Below, in pieces: positions 51,101-59,000 of a DNA stretch of 64,000 bases (its first letter is position 1; each line of letters begins with the position of its first letter). Made by a program: the position numbers and the translations under genes. The stretch is taken from NCBI GenBank assembly GCA_964397995.1, contig CAYNLG010000007.1:1-64000 (forward strand), read 5' to 3'. Below the pieces are notes generated by a model. That model did no database searches. It saw nothing but the letters and a program-made list of their open reading frames with translations, and was not told the origin of the DNA. Origin of the DNA: CAYNLG01 sp964397995. Its GTDB lineage: Bacteria; Planctomycetota; Phycisphaerae; FEN-1346.

Positions 51101-53095
51101 GTACCCCTCCATCGCCAGCCGCGCCACCGGTTGCCCCGGCGCCTGGTCGACCACCCGGGCCCGCATCCGCTTGTACTTCGGCGTGGGCGGCGGCTCGAAC
51201 GCGAAGTCCGTCGCGCGGACCAGGCGGCCGACCAGCACCCACGTCGCCCGCGCCTGGGGCCCGAGGCGCGCCCAGTCCAGCCGGTCGGCCCGGTCCTGCG
51301 GCGTGTCAAGGCGCCACTTGATCGCGTCCAGGGCCCCCCACGTCAGGGCCCGCTGCCCGAAACTCTCGGCCGGGCTGGTCACCGTGCCGATCCGCCCGGG
51401 GACGAACGCGTCACCGCTCTCCAGCGTCCGCGTCGGCTCCAGCTCGACCACCGGGCCAAGGGCGCCCGGCCACAGGCGGTCGGCTTCGTCGCGGCGGAGG
51501 GTTTCGAGCCACCGCATGAAGGACCGGGCATTCCGCGTCTCGCGCAGGGCCAGGTGCCGGCAGTAGGGGACCGGCCCGACCGCCGGCCCGCCGTCCGACA
51601 GGTCGAGGCCCAACAGGAACCCCACCGGCCGCGCCCCCTCCGGGGCCGCCAGGCCGAGGGCCTCGGCCACCGCCAGCCGCAGCTCGTTCCGCCGGCTATG
51701 CAATGCCAGCCGCCCTTGGGCCTCCTCGTACTGGCGCCGGATGACGCCGCGCACCCGACCCCAGAGCGCCCGTGCAAGCGGTTCGCGCTCCGCGGTCACG
51801 GGGGTCTCGGTCACGAGCTGGAGCTGGGCGTCGCGGAAGGCGCGGCGCCGTCGGTCGAGCTCCGCGATCTCCTCCTGCAGGGCGGCCTTGGCGGGGCCCG
51901 TGGCCTCGAAGGCGGCCAGGCGCTTCGGGCGGAGGTCCGTCTCGATGGCGACGATCTCGCGGTCGACCTCGTCGCGCACGTAGCTGTGCAGCGTGCGGAC
52001 CTCGTAAAGCCCGGCCAGCGGGTCGCCGCTCGCCTCCAGCTCGGCCGCACGGGCCTCCAGCTCGCCGTACTCGGCGGCGTAGCCCTCGTCTTCCTGGACG
52101 TCGTCGGCCCGGTCCCAGGGGAGGACGGCCAGGGCGGCCAGCATCTCCCGGCTGCCGCGCTGGTCGATCGCGAACCCGTCCAGAAACGTCACGAACACCG
52201 GGCGCGGCGGGGGCGCGGCCGCCAACTGCCGCACCAGCTCCAGGGCGAAGGCCGCGTCCAACGCCGCGTCGGCCCCCGGCGCCTGGTCGGGCACCAGGCT
52301 CATCGCGTCCACGGCGACAGCGAGGCCGAGGGCCTTGCGGCCGTCGGGACCGCCCGCCGGGGGGATGAGCACGTAATGGTTCACGGCCTCGACCTTGGCC
52401 CAACGGGCGCGCACCGTCAGCCGCCCCTCCGGCACCGCCCCGGCCCGCAGCGCCGCCGCCAGCGGCCCGTCCGACACGTAGGCGCGCGGCATGTTGATGG
52501 GGATCCACACGCGGTGCGACCGGAAGTCCTCCGCCGTCTCGGCCTCCGAGCCCAGCAGGAGGACGGCCGACGGGCCGTACTCGACGACGTGTTTCCAGGC
52601 CCCGCCACCCGTCGATTCCATGACGGCAATCTGGCCGCGCAGGCTCTCGGCGGGGATGTCGTCCAGGCCGCCCTTCCCCACGTAGACGAGGCGGCCCGCG
52701 AGGCCCTCGGCCGGCGTCGTGTTCAGCCGCACCGCCGCCGGCCACAGGGGATGGACCGGGTGGCGGCCGGCGTGGGGCCCGCCGGCGACCTCCAGGTACG
52801 CCTCCTCGGTCCGCGGGACGGTGACCGTGAAAGGGTGCGTCCAGACCCGGACGCCGCCGACCGCCCGGAGCCGCTCGCCGAGGGCGGCCACGGCCCGGTC
52901 GTGGGCCTCGGTCCCGACGACGCGCGTCGAGAAGCCCGCGAGCCATTCGGTGTCGCGGCGGACGGCGGCGAGGTCCGGCCCATCGGCACCGACGGGCGCG
53001 GGCGCGGCTTCGGCGCGCGCCGCCCCGGGCCCCGCCGACACGAGCAGCGCAAGCGCGAGCGCCGCCGTGACCCGTCCTATCCTGTCCGTGCGCAT
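48149..53095 (-). CDS. Fusion of a degenerate M28-peptidase-like periplasmic domain and FtsX permease
   Basis: 1648 aa; signal peptide MRTDRIGRVTAALALALLVS, ATG at 53095 with GAGG upstream. Residues about 40-330 have the M28 aminopeptidase layout with an inserted PA-like region: RVVGTEAHDRAVAALGERLRAVGG, AGRLVYVGKGGLDDIP, then AVDAMS (261-266), GADAALD (274-280) and FLDGFAIDQRGS (304-315). Aligned to the M28 metal sites (AHYD, GADDN, DGEE), the His, second Asp and Glu-Glu appear replaced, so it is probably not an active peptidase. From about 945 come membrane helices (IRGAILLLLALVPFSFAM), then an FtsX half at about 1070-1480 with MRKRKLRTGLTGL, a MacB-like periplasmic domain and the coupling motif AERKKEIYIYTSLGLAP near 1390. 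The last 160 residues are soluble. Central gene of the five-gene operon. Confidence 0.82.
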   Translation of the reverse strand: MRTDRIGRVTAALALALLVSAGPGAARAEAAPAPVGADGPDLAAVRRDTEWLAGFSTRVVGTEAHDRAVAALGERLRAVGGVRVWTHPFTVTVPRTEEAYLEVAGGPHAGRHPVHPLWPAAVRLNTTPAEGLAGRLVYVGKGGLDDIPAESLRGQIAVMESTGGGAWKHVVEYGPSAVLLLGSEAETAEDFRSHRVWIPINMPRAYVSDGPLAAALRAGAVPEGRLTVRARWAKVEAVNHYVLIPPAGGPDGRKALGLAVAVDAMSLVPDQAPGADAALDAAFALELVRQLAAAPPPRPVFVTFLDGFAIDQRGSREMLAALAVLPWDRADDVQEDEGYAAEYGELEARAAELEASGDPLAGLYEVRTLHSYVRDEVDREIVAIETDLRPKRLAAFEATGPAKAALQEEIAELDRRRRAFRDAQLQLVTETPVTAEREPLARALWGRVRGVIRRQYEEAQGRLALHSRRNELRLAVAEALGLAAPEGARPVGFLLGLDLSDGGPAVGPVPYCRHLALRETRNARSFMRWLETLRRDEADRLWPGALGPVVELEPTRTLESGDAFVPGRIGTVTSPAESFGQRALTWGALDAIKWRLDTPQDRADRLDWARLGPQARATWVLVGRLVRATDFAFEPPPTPKYKRMRARVVDQAPGQPVARLAMEGYLAVLAPGHIQGPRFLPTYPAKTLGLRRWEAVRTGADGAAYFDLLPERFGTHKNERDQHTKRLLLAYQMAEDGRLIRAIDLLRVERGTTLALNPSDRNPTPLRGVVFTCTETALSGLRDPRFLAALRRGQMLDARSGSPPRRIQLALYEGQMAALTEHGLHWTLILQVAAGRNSTSFLNTLDPAAHPSVSTRGLMPGFPAGGGLPRHPAHQAARDLYRLDRRRLSTYARAGVTSEAIDALHARTGGLLEEAEAAGRADDGRALYAAASGALSNEIRAYQSVRDMANDVIRGAILLLLALVPFSFAMERLLIATPHIYRQIAGMLLIFAVMTALLWSFHPAFRISGQPLMIVMAFAIIFMSLLVLSVVYGKFEVGLEEARTGRAEASGARTSRFGVLVTALRLGIANMRKRKLRTGLTGLTVVLVTFALLCFVSSSSYVGRRRRTLDTPAPYTGVLVRQPGRRKLEGAADRLLEAALDAGRPQAVRAWWTRPNKSDWRVHVRNPATGRQVSLLAGLGLAPEEDAITGVGRWLPNWDRFAELADRLPHTAGCYLAESVGEALGVGPGDTVVAAGRPLEVVGLFDAGRFDREAKDLDGEPLAPVDYSALGEEMRQQLAKQDVSLLESELQGLEPEVPLPPVPGNQLLVAPAELLRPLKYTTVRSIVVGAADGEDAHAVADALAERLAFPIYFGSPEAGAGVVVTTPLLPQAPKSLLIPLVIAGLIIFNTMLSSIAERKKEIYIYTSLGLAPLHVGALFLAEAATYGLMGAVFGYVVGQGVATALASLGWLGGITLNYSGTQAVAVMLMVLGIVVLSSLVPAVLAGRLAVPSNRMTWRVPRPEDGRIRDTLPFTVTGQTAGGVLAFLLEYLDAHREGSIGSFTAAHARPLPPEAGALGLEATLWLAPYDLGVRQTLRLVIRPTEDEAVYEIDVDLTRESGQERSWWKLNRVFLGDLRRQLLGWRQLKMERVLDYIRDAKDLMGPAPAA

Positions 53096-53102
53096 CGGTG
53101 CC

Positions 53103-55106
53103 TCAGAACGGTTGGACCTTGATCGCCAAGTACGTCTTGCCGAGGGCCACCAGGACGGCCGGGACGATGCCCCAGATGACCGCCGCGAAGACCTCGCCCA
53201 TGATCAGCCCCATCACCACCGGCCGCGCCTGACGCAGCAGCCGCGCGCCCCCGTAATGGACGAGGCCGATCTTGACAAGCCAGCCCAGGAAGACGCTGGC
53301 GGTGGCCTCGCGGCCGTAGAAGGTCTCGACCATGAGCAGACCGATCGGGTGGACGGGCCAGTTCGGCGACGCCAGGCACGCCAGGTACAGGGCCAGGGCC
53401 AGCCCCACGCCGAACAGGACATGGGCCGGCTGGTTGTAGGGTGGCTGGCGGAGGTAGCCGTCCCGCCACTGCTGGAGGTCCTTGGCCCCGCCCTGTAACC
53501 GCCCGACGCCCCAGCCCGAGATCGGCTGCTGGGTGCCGTCGATGGTGGCCGTGTGGTGGTACGTGCCCCAGAGGTGGACGGCGCCGCAAACGACCACGCC
53601 GACCAGGAGGACGGCCAGCATCAGCCAGATCATCCGCCGGTGCCGGCGCGGGCCCGCCGTGTCGTCCAGGCTGAGGGCGTGGGTTGCCATGACCGTCGTG
53701 TTCACCCGCGAGGTCAGGTTGAAGAGCATGCACACCACCGCCTGGAACCAGAGGCTGGGCAGGCTGATCCACGAGACCGGGGCCATCTTGACGAAGGCCG
53801 TCTCGTACCCCGTGTCGACGCGGAAGAACGCCAGGCCCGTCTCGGCCACCACGCGCGTCGCGATGAGCACCACCATCAGCGCGAAGACCGTGTAGAAGAC
53901 CGCCCACGGGAGCTGGACCCCCACCCACAGCATCCAGGCGAACATGCCAACGGTGCCCAGGCTGAAGAGCCAGCCGGCCCGCTGGTTGCGGCGGTCGACC
54001 TCGTCGCGCGGGCGGCGAACCATGGCCCGGGCGACGGTCGCCCAGTGCGACCGGCCCAGGTACAGGATCACCGCCGCCACCGCCACCATCGCCCCCGACC
54101 GGTGGTCCGCGACGGTCCGCCAGTGATGCGGCGGGTTATAGGAGGCCACCAGCATCCGGTGGATGCCGTAGGCCAAGCCGATGAACCAGATCGAGAAGCC
54201 GATGCGGCTGGGCATCAGGAACGCCACGCCCACGAAGACGAAGTAGATGCGGCTCTTGACGAGGTAGCCGGGGAAGTTCTGCCACGGCTCGTCCGAGAAG
54301 ACCGACCGCAGGTTCCATTCGATGGGAACCGCCGGCACGCCCCCGGGGTCGTACTTCTCCAGGCCCGCCAGCACGTGGATGACCATGACGGCGCCGGCGG
54401 CGATCCAGAACCCCTTGCTGCGGAAGAGGGGCGGCAACCCGTGCCCCCGCCCGGGGTCCTCGATCAGCGACTGCTGCACCGCCACCAGCGGGAACGACAG
54501 ACGCTCGTTCTCCCGCCACTGGGGCAGCACGATCAGCGCCATCCCCAGCATCATCATCCACGAGGCCGCCAGGAACACCCCCCACGCCAGCAGCGGCGGC
54601 AGCCAGGCGCCCCACGGCAACGCCTGCCCCGGCTGCAACTCCGTCAGGAACGCCTCCGACACCGGCGTGTCCTTGCCGAAGCCGACCACGTCCGGGAACA
54701 GGCTGGGCGGCAGGGCCATCTGCTCGTACGCCTCGGCCACCTCCTTGTTCCGGCTCACCAGCACCGGCACGTTGGCGATGGCGTACGGCAGCAACCGCAG
54801 GAGGCCCTGCCCCGGCAGGACCGACCCGACCAGCAGCAGGCCCAAGACGACCGCCAGCTCGCGCGACCGCAGCGCCCACGCCGACCTCAGCGCGTGCAGC
54901 AGCGGGTTGACCCCGAGGACGATGAGCAGCAGGACGAACAGGGCCGCCACCGGCAGGTAGCTGTCGGAAATGAAGGCGTTGCCCAGGATGAAGTTGTTGT
55001 AGGGGGTCCAAACCCAGACGACAAGGCACCCGGCCAGGCCGATGAGCACGGCCGGCAGCCAGCGGAGGCGGCCCTCGCCCCGGTTGTCGGCCCCGTGCCC
55101 GATCAT
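53103..55106 (-). CDS. DUF6785-type multipass membrane protein (OPT-like)
   Basis: 667 aa from ATG at 55106 (start uncertain, upstream in-frame residues look non-coding, no strong ribosome site). About 14 membrane helices. The N-terminal WVWTPYNNFILGNAFISDSYLPVAALF (about 25-55), LRSRELAVVLGLLLVGS, MMMLGMALIVLPQWRENERLSFPLV (about 185-215) and HTLLVASYNPPHHWR-like motif are characteristic of DUF6785 proteins, which show OPT-like organisation. First gene of the five-gene operon, 7 bases before the M28-FtsX gene. It probably moves a peptide or related solute that the ABC partners handle, but this is inference. Confidence 0.83.
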   Translation of the reverse strand: MIGHGADNRGEGRLRWLPAVLIGLAGCLVVWVWTPYNNFILGNAFISDSYLPVAALFVLLLIVLGVNPLLHALRSAWALRSRELAVVLGLLLVGSVLPGQGLLRLLPYAIANVPVLVSRNKEVAEAYEQMALPPSLFPDVVGFGKDTPVSEAFLTELQPGQALPWGAWLPPLLAWGVFLAASWMMMLGMALIVLPQWRENERLSFPLVAVQQSLIEDPGRGHGLPPLFRSKGFWIAAGAVMVIHVLAGLEKYDPGGVPAVPIEWNLRSVFSDEPWQNFPGYLVKSRIYFVFVGVAFLMPSRIGFSIWFIGLAYGIHRMLVASYNPPHHWRTVADHRSGAMVAVAAVILYLGRSHWATVARAMVRRPRDEVDRRNQRAGWLFSLGTVGMFAWMLWVGVQLPWAVFYTVFALMVVLIATRVVAETGLAFFRVDTGYETAFVKMAPVSWISLPSLWFQAVVCMLFNLTSRVNTTVMATHALSLDDTAGPRRHRRMIWLMLAVLLVGVVVCGAVHLWGTYHHTATIDGTQQPISGWGVGRLQGGAKDLQQWRDGYLRQPPYNQPAHVLFGVGLALALYLACLASPNWPVHPIGLLMVETFYGREATASVFLGWLVKIGLVHYGGARLLRQARPVVMGLIMGEVFAAVIWGIVPAVLVALGKTYLAIKVQPF

Positions 55107-55574
55107 GGCAACCCAGTACCCGTTCCCGGCCCCACTGTAGCAGCCCCACCCGCATAAGCCAGCATTTCCCGCGGGGGTTCCGCACAAATCGCGTGAGCGC
55201 GCCTCGGGCCGGGGCGGCCGCCGTTCCTTTTGGGCTAAGCCTTTCCGCGGGTCTATCCGATAAGGCTAGGGCCCGGGCGGAAAAGCGCGGCCTTTTCGGG
55301 CGCGCCCCGCAAGGGAGACGGCCGCGGCCCAGGGCAACAGGGCTCCTCGGCGGGGCCGGGACTCAGGCGTAAGTCCTTGTCAGAAAAGGCATTACAGGAG
55401 ACAGCCCACGGCCACCCACCGCTCGGGAGGCACGGAGCGTTGACAGCCCCCTTCCCGGGCGCATCTTACCGATGACGCACCGGCCGATGGTCGCCCCTCG
55501 CGGGCCGACGCCTCGGCTGACCCCAGCGGCACCGCCACAACCTGCAACCTCCCCTACGCTGATGGAGTCACACG
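55107..55574. other. Gene-free stretch between divergent genes
   Basis: 468 bases between the start of the DUF6785 gene (minus) and the small lipoprotein gene (plus). No credible coding sequence was seen. It holds an imperfect inverted repeat around 55230-55275 (CTAAGCCTT and AAGGCTAG arms) and a short GAAAAG-CGCGGC-CTTTTC hairpin nearby at 55279-55300. Both could be regulatory; clear sigma70 boxes for either gene were not found. Confidence 0.5.
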
Positions 55575-55844
55575 ATGACACTCTGGAACCGCACCGCTCG
55601 AGGGGTGATCACGCTCGCGGTGGTCGCCGCCGTTCTGGCAGCCACGGCCGGCTGCAACGAAACCGCGACCCGGACCGCGCCGACGGCGCGGCACCCGGTC
55701 ACGACCCTGGTGGCGGCCGACAGTGTGGGCCGCGCCGTCTTCACCGGCGACCATGCCGAGACGATCCTGGCGGCCCGGCGGGCCGACGACGGCCCGGCGC
55801 TGCCCGAGGCGGACACCCCGACGGCGTACGCGTCGGTAGACTGA
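55575..55844 (+). CDS. Small lipoprotein, unknown function
   Basis: 89 aa; ATG at 55575 with GGAG 8 bases upstream. The leader MTLWNRTARGVITLAVVAAV ends with lipobox ATAGC (LAATAGC region), followed by a Thr/Ala-rich 65-residue mature chain with no domain (TARHPVTTLVAADSVGRAVF). Lipid-anchored envelope peptide; role unknown. Stands alone between a divergent membrane operon and a convergent giant protein gene. Confidence 0.65.
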   Translation: MTLWNRTARGVITLAVVAAVLAATAGCNETATRTAPTARHPVTTLVAADSVGRAVFTGDHAETILAARRADDGPALPEADTPTAYASVD

Positions 55845-55920
55845 TCCGGCGCCCTGCCCGACCGCCGGCGTCCGCCGCCGGCCCGCGAATCGCGCCGGCC
55901 GCCGCCTGACCTGACGTCCG

Positions 55921-55963
55921 AAACAAAGCCTCCTCCGCATCGCCGAGGGGTTGCGGAGGAGGC
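55921..55963 (-). terminator. Rho-independent terminator of the giant repetitive protein gene
   Basis: Perfect 12 bp stem: GCCTCCTCCGCA (55928-55939) and TGCGGAGGAGGC (55952-55963), 12-base loop. In the minus-strand transcript the stem is followed by TTTGTTT (complement of 55921-55927), a U-rich tail. It lies about 50 bases past the stop at 56014. The stem may also slow plus-strand transcripts from the small lipoprotein gene, but the plus side has no U-tract. Confidence 0.8.
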
Positions 55964-56013
55964 CTCTCTGCGCCGGTCCCGGCCGGGGCCCGGCGCGGTT
56001 CGTTCCTTCAGGG

Positions 56014-59000
56014 TCAGGGACCGGTGGCCACCGCGCCTTCGGCCAGGCTCGGCCCGCCGGCTTCCACAGCCGCCTGCAGCTGCGCCGGCGTCGGGCCGCC
56101 CTCCCACCCGTCCGTCAGGCGGCCGAGCAGCGCACTGGACGCCACGGCATACTCGCGGTCGGTCACGCCGATGGTGCGGATCAGGCGGAGCAGCGTGGCG
56201 AGGTTGTGCATCGTCTGCAGCGCCGGGCCGTGCTCGCCGCTCCGGGCCATGAGGAACCCCACGAAGCCTTCGGGCGGGGCACTGCCGCCGCCCTGATACG
56301 CGGACCACGCCTGCTGGAGGCCGGCCCGGATCGCTTCCGTGCTGTCCACCAGCACGGGCTGGCCCGTGACCGGGTCAAGCCGGGTGGTCTTGAAGACGGC
56401 GTTGTAGGCCTGGACGAGACGGCCGAGGGAACTGCGTGAGAATCGCGGCAAGGCGACCATGACGCGGTCCTGGCCGAAGTTGGCGCCGTAGTCGTCGATC
56501 TGGCCGCCCGCTTCGAGCACCGACAGGAGCTCGTCGAAGCTGAGGTCGCGCGGCGTAAGGTTGAGTTCCTGGAGGAGGCGGCGGCCGGCGTCCGACGGCG
56601 ACGCCTCGCCCGGTTCGGGCGGATCGACGCTGGCCAGGGCCCCGGCCAGGGCGTCCGACGGGTTCATCAGGCTCAGACCCTCGGCCATCAGGTCGAGCAC
56701 GACGTTCGTGTTCATGCCGACCAAGTTCTCGGCCGTCAGCGCCCCCTCGTACTCGATCAGGTTGGCCGGGTAGTACCCGCCCACGGCCGCCTGGGTCCCC
56801 AGGACGTCCGTGACGGCGAGGGTGGCGTCGGTGGGGGTCGGCGTGCCCGCCCCGTGGAAGTCCATCTTGCGGGCGATCCAGTCCGGCCTCGCCAGCGCCG
56901 GGTACCGGTTCTCGGCGATGGCCACCTCCTGGATGTTGAGGACCTCGCCGAGGTCGCGGCGGAGGGCCTGGATGTTGGCGGCCCAGACCTCGAAGATTTC
57001 CAGGACGTTGACGTCGCCGAGGGTCACGTTGCCGCCGCCCACGCCGGCGTCGATGGTCAGGTACCCGATGATGGTCATCTTGTCGTTCTTGTTCATGCTG
57101 ACGTTGCCGCCCTCGGTGGTGATGGTCACGTCGCCGGCGCGTTTGAAGATGGTGGCGATGGTGGGCGGGCTGGCGCGGTTGGTGTCGAACTCGAAGTTCC
57201 CGCCGCCGGTGTGGAAGTCGCTGAAGATCTCGATGAAGCGGCCGGCGTTGTAGAGCTGGTCGCCGACGGTGGAGACCTGGCGGAGGTTGATGTCGTTGCC
57301 GGCGTTGACCGTCACCGGGCCGAGGGGCCGGTCGTCGCCGAGGCGGTTGTCGTAGGCCCCGTTGACGCCGTAGCCGACGGGCGCGCCGAAGGTCGAGTCG
57401 ATGGCGGCGTTGATGACGAGGGAGCGCGGCGTGAGGAGGGCGTCGGAGTTGATCGTGTTGAACCAGACGTTGAGGCCGTTCACCACGGTGTTCGCCCCGA
57501 GGATGTCCGGGTCGCCGTGGACCTGGTTGCCCGTGGTGGTCACGAGGCCGCCGTTGATCAAGGTGCGGCCGACGCCGTCGGTGAAGAAGCCGCCCAAGCC
57601 GGCGTTGTTGGAGAGCGCCCCGAGCGCGTCGCCGCCGACGGCGCCCTGGAAGATCGTGTCGCCCCCGCCGGGGGTGTTGACGGTCAGGGCGTAGGCGACG
57701 CCCGCGATGCTGTCGACCGTCTGGTTGAACGTCACGTTGCCCGGGCCGAACTCGGTGATCACGACACCGCTGTCGAGCAGGACCGGGTCGTTGAAGGTGA
57801 TGGACGCCCCGTCGGTGTTGATGACGGGGGTGCCGAGGATCGTGTAGTCGGCGGCCGCGTCGTTGTCGGTGGTGATCGACTCGAGGCGCCCCGCGCCGCC
57901 GACCCAGTCGGCCGCCCCGTCGCCGAACCGCGTGATGCCGGCCGCGTTGACCAGCAGCGTCCGGTCGTTGGCGGTCAGGTCGGCGTCAAGTGTCCCGAGG
58001 AACAGGACATCCGAGCCGGCGTCCAGGATCGTGTTGGCGCCGAGGACGACGCCGTCCCGGTAGGTCTGGTCGAGAACGGTGACCACGCGGCCACCGTTGA
58101 TGCTGGTAACGCCGGCGGCGTCGGTCTCCACGTTGTTCAGGGGCACCGCCACGCCGACCAGTCCCTGGAACCCCGTCAGCGGCGAGTTGACGAGCAGCGT
58201 GTACGGGCCGGTGCCGTCGCCGTCGACGCTCTTGGCAAAGTCGACGCTCAGGGTCCCCGTGAGTGTGGTGTTCGAGGACAGGTCCACGTCGTCGTCGAAG
58301 TCCAGGGTCGAGCCCGTGACGACGTCGGTATCGAGCGTCGTGGTGCCGGCCGCGTCGGTCTGCAGCAGACCCAGGGCGCCACCGGCGGCGTTGCCGACGC
58401 GGCCGTGGAACTGGGTCACGGGGGAGGTGATGACGAGGTCGTTGGCCTCGACGGCCTCGCTGTCGACGGTGCCCGCGAAGTCGACCGACGTCGTGCCGGT
58501 CAGGGCCGTGTCGCTACCGACGGCCACGTTGTCATTGAAGTCGAGGACATCGCCCTTGACAAGGGCCGTGTCCAGGGTCGTCGTGCCGGGCGCGTCGGTC
58601 TGGAGCAGGCCCAGGGCGCCGCCGGCGGCGTTGCCGACGTTGCCGCGGAAGCCCGTGGTCGGCGAGTTGACGACCAGGTCGTTGGCCTCGCCGGCCTCGC
58701 TGTCCACGGTGCCGCCGAAGTCGGCGCTCGTGGTGCCGGTGGCCGTCAGGTCGACGCCCAGCGTCACGGCATCGTCGAAGTCGAGGTCGGCGCCCTTGAC
58801 GATGTCGGTGTCGAAGAGCGTCGTGCCGGCCGCGTCGGTCTGCAGCAGGCCGAAGGCGCCGCCGGCGGCGTTTCCGACGCGGTTGTGGAAAATCGTGTCG
58901 GGCGAGGTGATGACCAGGTCGTTCGCCTCGCCGGCCTCGCTGTCCACCGCCAGCGCGAAGTCCACGCTGGTCGTGCCCGTCAGGGCCGTGTCCACGCCGA

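Noticed and set aside
55188..55574. Small minus-strand frame at 55363-55581
   Set aside because: No ribosome site, no recognisable protein features, and it overlaps the start region of the small lipoprotein gene.
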